Positions 1-8,572 of a DNA stretch of 50,295 bases are shown here, in pieces. Source of the stretch: TA-21 sp036557405 (lineage in GTDB: Archaea > Thermoproteota > Nitrososphaeria > Nitrososphaerales > Nitrososphaeraceae). The notes under the pieces were generated by a model. That model did not search any database. It was not told the DNA's origin and was given only the letters and a program-made list of their open reading frames with translations. Each line of letters starts with the position of its first letter. Within the stretch, counting starts at the first letter, position 1. The position numbers and the translations under genes are program-made. The DNA lies in contig DATBHO010000002.1 of the NCBI GenBank assembly GCA_036557405.1, forward strand, positions 1 through 50,295. Direction: 5' to 3'.

Positions 1-9
1 TTGTCAATT

Positions 10-357
10 TTATTGAGGATATAATCTGTTGTGGAAACATGACCTGTTTCCTGTATGGCATGCTGGATTTTTTGAATCTACCAGATAAATTACTGAATCA
101 TGATCACAATCAACTAGGATATCCTTCACTTCTTGGGTATTTCCAGATTCTTCACCCTTCATCCAGAGTTTTTTACGAGAATTGCTCCAGAACCAGGCAT
201 TTCCTGTCTTGACTGTATTTTCGATTGCAATTCTATTTGCATAGGCAAGCATCAAAATATCTTTAGTTTTAATATCTTGGACGACTACCGGTATGAGCCC
301 ATTTCTCTTCACAAAATCTAGTTTATCTATGAATTTCTCATGACTCTTCATAAACAT
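10..357 (-). CDS. hisI: Phosphoribosyl-AMP cyclohydrolase
   Basis: HisI opens the purine ring of phosphoribosyl-AMP in the third step of histidine synthesis. The 115-residue protein has the whole single-domain family pattern: a WFWSNSRKKLW block near residues 55-65, the KGEESGN turn, the metal-binding DCDHD at 83-87, and the CHTGNRSCF block with Cys100 and Cys107, which with Cys84 form the known zinc site. Length is usual for a stand-alone HisI without the HisE domain. The gene is complete (stop at 10-12). No other his gene is in the window, so its operon, if any, lies to the left. Confidence 0.95.
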   Translation of the reverse strand: MFMKSHEKFIDKLDFVKRNGLIPVVVQDIKTKDILMLAYANRIAIENTVKTGNAWFWSNSRKKLWMKGEESGNTQEVKDILVDCDHDSVIYLVDSKNPACHTGNRSCFHNRLYPQ

Positions 358-703
358 TCATTATATTAGTCTACAAGATAGGTCGTTATTCATAGAATAT
401 AAGTCTAGCACCTTATCTGGTTTAGATAGTTCTTTTGTATCAGGGAGATATATGCAAACTGGCTTGATATTTTTCAGCTTTCAAGACGACTGATAATTGT
501 TTCTCAAAAAATATAAGGTGAATTTAATGTCTTGCTGTTTTTGTTATCATGGAATACAACCACCAGATCAGCTTAGAGTTATTAAATTCTGATTGTAAAA
601 TAACCGGTCTCATAGTTGGTAAATATAAATTTATTAAATTACTCATGAGTACTAGAATTTTTTAGTTATAAGACTATCACTACTAATCGTGGATCACTAT
701 AGG
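358..703. other. Spacer without a firm gene
   Basis: AT-rich intergenic stretch between hisI and a tiny zinc-ribbon gene. The only coding-like item is a plus-strand 21-codon ORF at 527-592 starting MSCCFCYHG, preceded by AGGTGA five bases before its ATG, a good Shine-Dalgarno match. It is too short to call. No tRNA or repeat seen. Confidence 0.4.
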
Positions 704-850
704 CTAATAATAAAGCCGTGAATTTTCAAAGTAATCAAATTTATCTTGTGAGATAACTAAATTCTTGTGACATCTATTGCACAAAAAATATTCGTTGCTT
801 GCAGCTAATTCTTTTCCACATACACTGCAAAACTTTTTCAATATTCTCAA
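704..850 (-). CDS. Small zinc-ribbon protein (48 aa)
   Basis: A short minus-strand frame encodes a 48-residue protein with two knuckles, CSVC at residues 8-11 and CNRC at 24-27, spaced like a rubredoxin/zinc-ribbon fold. The start would be TTG at 850 because a stop lies two codons upstream and there is no ATG. The tail is rich in Asp, Phe and Tyr. Paired CxxC motifs in so short a frame are unlikely by chance, and tiny zinc-ribbon proteins are common in Thaumarchaeota. Function unknown; nucleic-acid or protein binding is the usual guess. It follows pepF on the same strand. Confidence 0.55.
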   Translation of the reverse strand: MRILKKFCSVCGKELAASNEYFLCNRCHKNLVISQDKFDYFENSRLYY

Positions 851-992
851 ATCTTAAATCGCCATTATAAATTTACCCCTGTTTGGCAAAAGTCATATGC
901 AAGTCAAAATGAGTACTTGTGTTTTACTTTTCAGTCCTATATTTTAATTTGAAAGTATAAAGTATAAGAATCTAGAAAATTTTATTAGCTAT

Positions 993-2795
993 TCATTTTT
1001 GATCTTCTTTTAATTTATTGATTTTCGTTTTTATAAGATCAAAACCTTGTTGCCAAAAAGAGTCATCACTGATATTAAATCCAGAATCGCTAAGTAATGT
1101 TTCTGGCTTTTCGGATCCTCCTGCTGATAATATCTTGATATATTTTGAAATAAAGGATTTGCCATCTTTTTTATATTGCTGATAAAGTGAGAGCACAAGT
1201 AAATTTCCAAAAGAATAAGCGTAGCAGTAGAACGGAGTATGGAAAAAATGTGGAATATAAAGCCATTCCCATTTAAAATCGTCCGAAATGTGGATTGAAT
1301 CTCCAAACTGGATTTTTAAATTATTCATATAATATTCTGATATATTGTCAATGGTAACACTCTGTTCTACTATATTTTTGTGGGCTTCTATTTCAAAAAT
1401 AGTAAAAAATGCCTGTCGCATAATAGTTGCATACATATCATCAATTTGTTCCGCTAAGAAGATCTTTTTCTTTTCTCTATTTAGTTTCTTGTATATTTCT
1501 TCGTTAAGAAGCATCTCTCCAAAAACGGATGCAGTTTCAGCTAATGGAAGTGGAGCATGTGAAACCAAAATTGGCTTATCGTACGCAAACATGCTATGTA
1601 TTGCATGCCCAAACTCATGGGCCATTGTCGAAACATCTCTCATCATCCCGTTAAAATTTAGTAGTACATAGGGAGTTCTTCCCGGAGAAACAGTATAACA
1701 AAAGGCTCCCCCCGTTTTTCCATTCCTAATTTCAGAATCAATATGACTTTCCTTAAACAAGCGCTCCGTGTAAGTCCCAAATCTTGGATCAAATCTACTA
1801 AAGGTATTTAGCACTAATTTTGTAGCATCCTTAAAAGTAAATTTAGGAGTATCTTTACTTAAAATAGGTGCATAAAGATCATATCGTCTCAGTTTTTTGA
1901 CACCAATTAATTTTGCTTTTTCCTTAAAGTAATCGTGAAACAAAGTCACATTTTTCCTACAAACGGATAACAGTGTCTCAATGGTATTATCATCGATGTT
2001 ATTATAGATATTTCTGACTGAAATCGGAGATTTGAATCCTCGAATGGAAATATTTTCATCTTTCCACCGAGTTACTAAATTCTGATAAATTTCTCCCAAT
2101 ACTCCACTATTTTTCTCATAGGTCTTGAATAATGCCTTATACGCAAATTCCCTCTCTTTTGCTTTTGGGCTTCTTACTAACGAAATAAGTTTTTCCTTAT
2201 TTGTGAAAGTCCTAATTACCTTCTTTTTCCCTCGTTTCCTGACCATGGTAAATTCAAAATTATTAGTCATTCGATCATAAATTCTAACAAGAGCGCTTGG
2301 TCCAGTTACCTCGAGTGTATTAATAATTTTCTCTTCCGATTCATTCAGTGAATATTTTGCCAGCAATCGTTTATACTTTAGAAATTCCCTATAAACAGGG
2401 AAGATGCTGTCGACTAATCTTTGTGCATTATTCTCGTCAAGCTCTTTCTTAAACCACAAATCAAAAAATAAAATTTTGTTACTAATTTCTGAACTTAATT
2501 TTTCCGTTTGAAGTACTAGAGAAGCAGCTTCATTTGATGAGGTATCGGATGCATATTTAAGTTGGGCAAAACTATTCACGATACTAAGATCCTCCAGAAT
2601 ACTTTCAATCTTACGTAGTAATCCTTCAAAAATTGTTATGCTTAAATCTGGTTTCAAAATTACTCTATTGTTTTCAAATCCCTTCACTTTTCTTTTAATA
2701 TTTTCAACTAATCGATCAGAATTCGCCGTCAAGCTCTCATCGACTAAATCAGTAAGATCCCATTTTCCTACTTTAATATTTGAATAATTTAACAT
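993..2795 (-). CDS. pepF: Oligoendopeptidase F (M3B metallopeptidase)
   Basis: A 600-residue zinc endopeptidase of family M3 that degrades short peptides, probably in the cytoplasm since no signal peptide is visible. The catalytic HEFGH lies at residues 393-397 (two zinc His plus the general base Glu), within MAHEFGHAIHSMFA; a downstream FGEMLLNEE block supplies the third ligand region. The N-terminal 110 residues match the helical oligopeptidase-F lid domain. Length is typical (about 600). ATG start at 2795. It follows deoxyhypusine synthase on the same strand after a 300-base spacer that holds a strong inverted repeat, so it probably has its own promoter. Confidence 0.95.
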   Translation of the reverse strand: MLNYSNIKVGKWDLTDLVDESLTANSDRLVENIKRKVKGFENNRVILKPDLSITIFEGLLRKIESILEDLSIVNSFAQLKYASDTSSNEAASLVLQTEKLSSEISNKILFFDLWFKKELDENNAQRLVDSIFPVYREFLKYKRLLAKYSLNESEEKIINTLEVTGPSALVRIYDRMTNNFEFTMVRKRGKKKVIRTFTNKEKLISLVRSPKAKEREFAYKALFKTYEKNSGVLGEIYQNLVTRWKDENISIRGFKSPISVRNIYNNIDDNTIETLLSVCRKNVTLFHDYFKEKAKLIGVKKLRRYDLYAPILSKDTPKFTFKDATKLVLNTFSRFDPRFGTYTERLFKESHIDSEIRNGKTGGAFCYTVSPGRTPYVLLNFNGMMRDVSTMAHEFGHAIHSMFAYDKPILVSHAPLPLAETASVFGEMLLNEEIYKKLNREKKKIFLAEQIDDMYATIMRQAFFTIFEIEAHKNIVEQSVTIDNISEYYMNNLKIQFGDSIHISDDFKWEWLYIPHFFHTPFYCYAYSFGNLLVLSLYQQYKKDGKSFISKYIKILSAGGSEKPETLLSDSGFNISDDSFWQQGFDLIKTKINKLKEDQK

Positions 2796-2964
2796 TATTA
2801 CTTTTCATCTTTTAACGGTGCTTAATCTTTAATGTTTTCCTTATTTTTGAGGCGGATCAAATCACTTATTACAGATTGGGCCAAGCATTTAAGCATGATT
2901 TGAATGTAGTCAATATAATTAATTATGAATATAGTTATATATCTTAAATATTATAATTAGGATG

Positions 2965-3080
2965 CCGTAAAGGTTTTCAACATAGGCATAATGGTCAGGC
3001 TGACAATACTCAGTAATTGAGGTGTTATCTGAACACCTAAACTGATTAAAAATGCCATCCTTCTATGTTGAAGGAATTTA
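2965..3080 (+). ncRNA. Candidate structured RNA (nested inverted repeats)
   Basis: The 300-base spacer between two minus-strand genes holds nested complementary segments. Bases 2976-2985 pair perfectly with 3063-3072 (TTCAACATAG with CTATGTTGAA); just inside, 2986-2989 (GCAT) pairs with 3052-3055, leaving a 7-base bulge on the right. Within the closed loop a hairpin forms from 3020-3026 and 3032-3038 (AGGTGTT/AACACCT, 5-base loop). A TATA-like box at 2935-2943 on the plus strand would place a start near 2965, just before the outer stem, hence the strand chosen. No coding frame spans it. Alternatives: a 3' element of the deoxyhypusine synthase mRNA, a pepF leader on the minus strand, or a decayed mobile element with terminal repeats. 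RNA class not recognised. Confidence 0.4.
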
Positions 3081-3097
3081 GATTTAGATTATAAAAA

Positions 3098-4168
3098 CTA
3101 TTTATTATTCAAGTACTCTTTTTTCATTTGCTCCACCCATCTATTTTTCTTTGAATATAGTCTCTTGACGGGGCGTTTTTTGCATTCCGACAAAACATAT
3201 GAAGATATGATTGGAAAGCAAATTGAAGAATCACCATATACTATTACATTGTTTCTGTGTGAAGTCTTTATTTTTCCCCAGCTTTTGCCTTCCTGTATGG
3301 TCGCCCCCGATAAGCCCCCTGTATCAGGCCGAGCATCGGTTATTTGGATTACATAATCGTGTCCACCATCCTTTAATTTTAATATTTGATATAACGCTGG
3401 CCCAGTTTGCTGGAAGAAATTTTTAGGGACCCCACCACCTAATTCTATACCACCTGATACTTTACTTTTCCAGAGGATCGCCGTTGATTCAGCAATATCT
3501 AAAATAACATTTGGAAATCTTTTAACATCTTCGAATAACAATGGTAACATATTGAGTCCTATAGAAGAATCACTTATTGCAGGAATAAATACTGGTACAC
3601 CGTTTTTGTACGCAGAAACAAGAAATGATTTTTCTGGGTTTCTTGAATTATTAGAAGCTGCTTTGCCAAGATTGTAGGACATATCGGCAGTAGAATATGG
3701 TTCAGAATGGCTCTTTTCAATTTTTTTTATTTCTCTTTGAACGATAATGTCTTGGGCCTGTAAGGTGCCTATCTCCTTAATAAATACATCATAAATTCGT
3801 ACAATCTGCTTAGAAAATAAGACATCATCGTCAACTTGGAAATGACCTTGTCTTACAGGCAAGCCATAGGCAAAATGCAGATCATGGTAAACATTTGCCC
3901 CAGTTGTTATTATCCAATCTATAAAGCCATTTTCAATAAGAGTTGTGATTGTGTTCCCCATTCCAATCGGCGTTAATGCCCCAGCCAGGGTCAAGCAGGT
4001 AGTACATCGACGATCAATCATCTCCTTCAAGATATTTGCAGCTTCAAAAAGTCGTCTAGCATTATATCCTGTTGATCCGAAAAAATGAACCAATTGCGAT
4101 ATGGTCATATCTTTCGAAATAACAGGAGGATCAATTTTTTTGCCCGTAAAAGAATGTGTCGACCTCAC
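3098..4168 (-). CDS. dys: Deoxyhypusine synthase
   Basis: This NAD-dependent enzyme transfers the aminobutyl group of spermidine to a lysine of initiation factor aIF5A. The 356-residue protein has the family's N-terminal gating helix, a TTGANVYHDLH block (residues 88-98), NGVPVFIPAISD at 189-200, and the GGGVPKN block with Lys249 in the place of the catalytic lysine of eukaryotic enzymes. Downstream ITDARPDTGGLSGA and SWGKI fit the NAD/active-site region. Archaea carry several homologues, and some act on other polyamines such as homospermidine; the conserved lysine supports genuine deoxyhypusine synthesis but does not prove it. Confidence 0.88.
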   Translation of the reverse strand: MRSTHSFTGKKIDPPVISKDMTISQLVHFFGSTGYNARRLFEAANILKEMIDRRCTTCLTLAGALTPIGMGNTITTLIENGFIDWIITTGANVYHDLHFAYGLPVRQGHFQVDDDVLFSKQIVRIYDVFIKEIGTLQAQDIIVQREIKKIEKSHSEPYSTADMSYNLGKAASNNSRNPEKSFLVSAYKNGVPVFIPAISDSSIGLNMLPLLFEDVKRFPNVILDIAESTAILWKSKVSGGIELGGGVPKNFFQQTGPALYQILKLKDGGHDYVIQITDARPDTGGLSGATIQEGKSWGKIKTSHRNNVIVYGDSSICFPIISSYVLSECKKRPVKRLYSKKNRWVEQMKKEYLNNK

Positions 4169-4259
4169 ATGATAGGATGCAAAATAGGCATTAAAAATTT
4201 TATCTGAATTGATCCTACTATTTGTATGAGATCAAGTTTTCCACTACTTTAGATTCACA

Positions 4260-4901
4260 TTAATGTAAGAATTTTAGAAGAGTAGTTCCATAATCGTTTG
4301 CTACCCTCTTTTCTTCATACGTACTGCATTCTATACATTTTACCCCATTATTTATTTTAACAGTGTCTCCGCCACAATTAAGGCACAATGAATACAAGAG
4401 GCCAAAATTTGTCCCATCTACAACGATGTGAATTGAAGAGTTTAATAAGCTCGTAATTTGACCGCGGATAATGTCTCCTATTCGGTAAGTCGATTTTGCC
4501 CTTCTATTATGTCTATCTCGATTCCATCCTCTATTATTTCCCATTCTCGCTGAAGCAATGGCAGATAATCCTGCAGTATACAATTTGTCATTAATGGAAA
4601 TTAGCTTGACTGAAATCATTGATCCAAAAAGCATCTCTACAAAACCTATGACAACATCTCCAATTTTGGGCAATCGTTGCGAATTTAATGGTTCAACTTT
4701 AATCGTCCTTCTCTTAAGATCAGATTCCTTTTTACCCAAAACACTAGATCTAATAGTTCCATCAAGGACGAAGGTATTATTGCCTGCCTGGAATTCTTCA
4801 ATCTCTGCGATATATTCACCTGGAAAGACCATTCCAGATGCTCTTTTCTTCATATAACCTAGTTGACATCCCATGTAGTTATAATTGTTACAGGTAATCA
4901 A
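4260..4901 (-). CDS. csl4: Exosome complex RNA-binding protein Csl4
   Basis: Csl4 is a cap subunit of the archaeal RNA exosome that helps feed RNA into the Rrp41/Rrp42 ring. The protein shows an N-terminal segment (MVFPGEYIAEIEEFQAG), a central S1-type RNA-binding region (KIGDVVIGFVEML through IGDIIRGQI), and a C-terminal zinc ribbon with CLNC and CIEC pairs. The open frame begins at 4901, but the ATG at 4853 (MKKRASGMV) gives an N-terminus more like the family, so the first 16 residues are doubtful. No other exosome gene is in the window. Confidence 0.9.
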   Translation of the reverse strand: MITCNNYNYMGCQLGYMKKRASGMVFPGEYIAEIEEFQAGNNTFVLDGTIRSSVLGKKESDLKRRTIKVEPLNSQRLPKIGDVVIGFVEMLFGSMISVKLISINDKLYTAGLSAIASARMGNNRGWNRDRHNRRAKSTYRIGDIIRGQITSLLNSSIHIVVDGTNFGLLYSLCLNCGGDTVKINNGVKCIECSTYEEKRVANDYGTTLLKFLH

Positions 4902-4937
4902 TAATCTATGTTAAGAGTAATATTTGAACGATATCTG

Positions 4938-5309
4938 CTATCCCCTGCTGAGACCGAATGCAAATCCAGCTGCAAAACCACCAGTTAGCGGAATGCCCGA
5001 AGCTGAGATTGAATGAATAATTTGGTCGCTTATTCCGGGAAAAAATGGGGTAGTCAAATTAAAACCATTAATGTGGGTCACTAAATTTCCCATAGTTTCT
5101 TCCATCTTTGCCCAATTTAACGCAATTACTCCATTGTACTGCAAGTAGTACGCGATACCAACTAATAATCCCGCAGCAATCATGATTATTTTTAATATTT
5201 TCTTTATAGCATATCCCATCAAGAAACCCAAGAATCCTCCGATACCTATGGAGGTCGCCAGTCCTCCTATTCCTAGAGAGGTAGCTAGAGAAGCAAAATC
5301 AACAAACAT
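4938..5309 (-). CDS. FUN14 family membrane protein
   Basis: A 123-residue glycine-rich membrane protein with about three hydrophobic segments. The central part, FLGFLMGYAIKKILKIIMIAAG followed by YLQYNGVIALNWAKMEE, is the signature of FUN14-domain proteins: G-F-x-x-G-Y, paired Lys, then a G-x-I/V-x-x-N-W motif. In eukaryotes FUNDC1 is a mitochondrial mitophagy receptor; the role of archaeal members is unknown. The N-terminus contains two near-copies of a TSxGIGG repeat. ATG start at 5309; it is divergent from mptE across a 228-base promoter region. Confidence 0.8.
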   Translation of the reverse strand: MFVDFASLATSLGIGGLATSIGIGGFLGFLMGYAIKKILKIIMIAAGLLVGIAYYLQYNGVIALNWAKMEETMGNLVTHINGFNLTTPFFPGISDQIIHSISASGIPLTGGFAAGFAFGLSRG

Positions 5310-5537
5310 CCTAATTATCTATCTCAGAACCGCAAATATATGCAGTGTTGACATTTTTAAGTAGACGTTTTAACTGTATATTCTTATGGTCTTTTTAGAA
5401 CCAGCGTAATTGCAATAATATTTTAGATTATAATAAATTAGTAGTTAATTATGGAAAAATGTACAACGCAACGCGTTACTTGACATAAGCTTTGCCAAAT
5501 CAAACAATCTATTAATAACCTTCTTTTATTTCTAATT

Positions 5538-6260
5538 GTGAAATTCATAGAATGGTTCCCTTTTTACCAGCAAATTAGAATGGAATTTGGGTTTAGCACA
5601 GAAAAAGATCAGGAGGCGGCTGAAAGGCTAAGTAATATGATAAAGAGGAAAGCACTACAGTTGTCTAAATTGCAAGGGAAGATAGAGGGAAAGGAAGTAC
5701 TCGTTATTGGACCTGGCCCGAGTTTGGAACGAAATATCGAATTTATCAAGAAGAATAATAAAAAATATACAAAGATAGCCGCCGATGGTGTAGTTGAGAT
5801 TTTATTGAATAAAAAGATAAGACCAGACGTAGTAGTTTCGGATCTTGATGGGAATCCGAAATATCTAAGGATGGCTGAAAAGTTGGGCGCAATAATGGTT
5901 ATACACGCTCATGGTGACAATGTAGAGAATTTGGAAAAAAATGTTCCTAAATTTAGAAAAATAATAGGTACTACTCAAGTAATGCCTACTGAAAATGTAT
6001 ATAATTTCGGCGGATTTACTGATGGCGATAGAAGTGTCTTTTTAGCTGAAGAAATGAGGGCAAAGAGTATTACTTTAATCGGTATGGATTTTGATAACAA
6101 TCCAAGAAAATTTTCCAAAAATCATGATGTTGATTCTGAGTTAAAGCGAAAGAAGTTAAAAACTGCAAAAAGATTGGTTGAGATGCTAGGAAAGCAATCT
6201 AGATCTAAATTAATTAACAAATCAGCCACACATATAAGCAGTATAAGATCCCAACCATGA
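5538..6260 (+). CDS. mptE: MptE-like 6-hydroxymethyl-dihydropterin pyrophosphokinase (DUF115)
   Basis: Archaeal MptE transfers pyrophosphate from ATP to 6-hydroxymethyl-7,8-dihydropterin in the pterin branch leading to folate or methanopterin-like C1 carriers. The 240-residue protein has the DUF115 hallmarks: VLVIGPGPSLE (residues 53-63), IAADGVV, RPDVVVSDLDGN (about 97-108), VIHAHGDN, and FGGFTDGDRSVFLA. The start is GTG at 5538; a TTTTATTT box about 15 bases upstream suggests a very short leader. Length matches the family. Confidence 0.88.
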   Translation: MKFIEWFPFYQQIRMEFGFSTEKDQEAAERLSNMIKRKALQLSKLQGKIEGKEVLVIGPGPSLERNIEFIKKNNKKYTKIAADGVVEILLNKKIRPDVVVSDLDGNPKYLRMAEKLGAIMVIHAHGDNVENLEKNVPKFRKIIGTTQVMPTENVYNFGGFTDGDRSVFLAEEMRAKSITLIGMDFDNNPRKFSKNHDVDSELKRKKLKTAKRLVEMLGKQSRSKLINKSATHISSIRSQP

Positions 6261-6365
6261 AATTCTCATTTAACCTATACCATAAAATTAGCTAAAAGAA
6301 AGCAATTTTACATAATTAATTGATGTGAAAAATTATTATATCTTTTTGATATATTGAATCCTGAC

Positions 6366-7031
6366 ATGTCAAGTTTTTCAGAAGATGATATTCGACGGGC
6401 AGCAGAAGTGCGTGAATGGTTGATGAAGGAGGTTACCAATAAAAAAGAGGAACTGGACAAACTTCGCAATACACTTCTTATAGTGGATTCCCTCCTAAAA
6501 AAGGTAAGCTTCATAACCGCTTCAAATCTAGAATCTTCTGCTACTAATTTAAAGGATAAAATTGTTCCAGAATTCCAATCGGTAAGCGAAAAAAAGATTA
6601 CTAATACAGAACCTGGTTCTGATTCAACTACAAAGTTAACAACTACCGATAATACCCATAACGATAATCAGGAAATGGAAATTAGATCCCTAAAGCGTAC
6701 AAAAGATAATCTTCTGATATCGAATGCAGTATATAATTCAACTTACGTAAACATACCTTTAGCAAATGACGTCATTTTAAATATTAATACTCCTCCATTC
6801 AAGTCCTTTTTCATAAATCGTATTTTAGAAGGAATGAAGACGAAAGATAGAGAAAAGATTCAAAAAGGTGAAATTAATGAGAATGAAATCATAGAATATA
6901 AAGTTGATACAGATGAACATGGAGACATCAGAAGCATTACGGTTTCAAATTATAGAGAAAGAGAACGGCTTAATGAGATTTTTAATACGGCAACATGGGT
7001 GTTTACAAGAATGCTAGAAAAAGGAAATTAA
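6366..7031 (+). CDS. Conserved archaeal protein with N-terminal coiled coil
   Basis: I do not recognise this protein. The frame opens at a TTG at 6354, but ATG 6366 (MSSFSEDD) is better placed: a TATA-like stretch at about 6332-6341 predicts a transcript beginning almost on it. Residues 5-45 are charged and heptad-like (a coiled coil, KEELDKLRNTLLIVDSLL), then comes a Ser/Thr/Asn-rich linker, then a folded C-terminal half of about 105 residues ending in a helix. It sits 7 bases before guaA and is probably co-transcribed. No catalytic motif seen. Chromatin or kinetochore-like accessory roles are conceivable but unsupported. Confidence 0.75.
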   Translation: MSSFSEDDIRRAAEVREWLMKEVTNKKEELDKLRNTLLIVDSLLKKVSFITASNLESSATNLKDKIVPEFQSVSEKKITNTEPGSDSTTKLTTTDNTHNDNQEMEIRSLKRTKDNLLISNAVYNSTYVNIPLANDVILNINTPPFKSFFINRILEGMKTKDREKIQKGEINENEIIEYKVDTDEHGDIRSITVSNYRERERLNEIFNTATWVFTRMLEKGN

Positions 7032-7038
7032 CGCAGGT

Positions 7039-8571
7039 ATGGATAAAATTGTAGTACTTGATTTTGGATCACAATACAGCCATCTAATTTGTAGACGGAT
7101 TCGGGAGTCTAATGTATATTGTGAACTTTTACCTTTTAACTCTCCTGCAACCTTGATTAAAGAATTAGAACCAAAAGGTATAGTATTATCGGGTGGTCCT
7201 TCTAGTGTATATCAAAAAGGTTCTCCCAAACCAGATATGGAAATTTTTAAAATGGGAATTCCTGTCCTAGGAATATGTTACGGTCATCAACTTATTGTCG
7301 ATCATTTCAACGGAAAAATAAAACGTTTTGATAACAGAGAATATGGTTATTCCGATTTGATAATTGACAATAATTCAGATTTATTTAAAGGGATTAATAA
7401 GAAAATAAAATGTTGGATGAGCCATGCAGATGCAGCTGAAATGATTCCCAATGATTTTGAGATTTTAGCCCATACGGAAAATTCACATTCTGCTGCGATA
7501 GCAAATCGAGATGGAAAGTTTTATGGAATCCAATTCCATCCAGAAGTATCACATACGGAAGAAGGAAATAGAATACTGAGAAACTTTTCCCAAGCAATTA
7601 GTAAGGCAAAACCCGATTGGACAATGCAAAGTTTTATTGACTTTTCTATCAAAGATATCAAAAATAAAGTTGATGATAATAGAGTACTATGTGCCATTAG
7701 TGGTGGAATCGATTCAACAACTCTGGCTGTATTACTAAATAAGGCAATAGGTAAGAATTTGACCTGTGTTTTTGTCAATAATGGATTATTAAGATTAAGT
7801 GAGGAACTACAGGTTCATGAATTAATAAACAAATATCTTGGTATTAACACCGTTAAAATTAATGCAGAGGAACGATTTTTGTCCAAGTTAAAAGGCATAA
7901 GCGATCCGGAACAAAAGAGAAAGATTATCGGTGAAGAATTCGCTCAAGTATTTGTGGAAGTAACAAGAGACTATGGCCCATTTCAATGGCTAGCCCAAGG
8001 TACCCTGTACCCAGACGTAATCGAAAGCGGCCTTTCTAAGGGCCCAGCCGCTGTCATTAAGACGCACCATAATGTTGGGGGTTTACCTAAATGGCTCAAT
8101 CTGAAAGTTTTAGAACCTTTTAGGAGTTTGTATAAGGACGAAGTAAGACAAATTGCGGCTCTTTTAGAAATCCCAAATGAATTCATAAATAGACATCCCT
8201 TCCCAGGCCCAGGATTAGCAGTTAGAATTATTGGTGAAGTCACCGATGAAAAAATTAGAATTGTAAGACAAGCTAGTAATATTGTTGAAAGTGAATTAAT
8301 GACATCAGGTTGGTATAATAAGGTATGGCAGGCATATGCAGCCGTTGGTGATGACCTTGCGGTCGGTGTACTTGGTGATGAAAGGGTATATGGTCATATA
8401 GTAACAGTAAGGATTGTGGAATCTTTGGATGCAATGACGGCTGACTGGTCAAGAATACCCTATGATTTACTATCCAAAATTAGTAATAGAATAACTAATG
8501 AAATTAATGGTGTAACTTGGGTTACTTATTCGATATCAAGCAAACCGCCAGCTACTATCGAACCACAATGA
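7039..8571 (+). CDS. guaA: GMP synthase (glutamine-hydrolysing)
   Basis: GuaA aminates XMP to GMP using glutamine and ATP. Both activities are in one 510-residue chain: a class I amidotransferase with Cys80 (GICYGHQ), His167 and Glu169 (FHPEV), then an ATP-pyrophosphatase with SGGIDSTT at 221-228, and a C-terminal dimerisation domain with HPFPGPGLAVR and a KPPATIE end. Many archaea split these domains into two genes, whereas this fused form is the bacterial type. The last residues read PQ instead of the common WE, which is unusual but outside the active site. Tail to tail with the PfkB gene, one base apart. Confidence 0.97.
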   Translation: MDKIVVLDFGSQYSHLICRRIRESNVYCELLPFNSPATLIKELEPKGIVLSGGPSSVYQKGSPKPDMEIFKMGIPVLGICYGHQLIVDHFNGKIKRFDNREYGYSDLIIDNNSDLFKGINKKIKCWMSHADAAEMIPNDFEILAHTENSHSAAIANRDGKFYGIQFHPEVSHTEEGNRILRNFSQAISKAKPDWTMQSFIDFSIKDIKNKVDDNRVLCAISGGIDSTTLAVLLNKAIGKNLTCVFVNNGLLRLSEELQVHELINKYLGINTVKINAEERFLSKLKGISDPEQKRKIIGEEFAQVFVEVTRDYGPFQWLAQGTLYPDVIESGLSKGPAAVIKTHHNVGGLPKWLNLKVLEPFRSLYKDEVRQIAALLEIPNEFINRHPFPGPGLAVRIIGEVTDEKIRIVRQASNIVESELMTSGWYNKVWQAYAAVGDDLAVGVLGDERVYGHIVTVRIVESLDAMTADWSRIPYDLLSKISNRITNEINGVTWVTYSISSKPPATIEPQ

Positions 8572-8572
8572 T

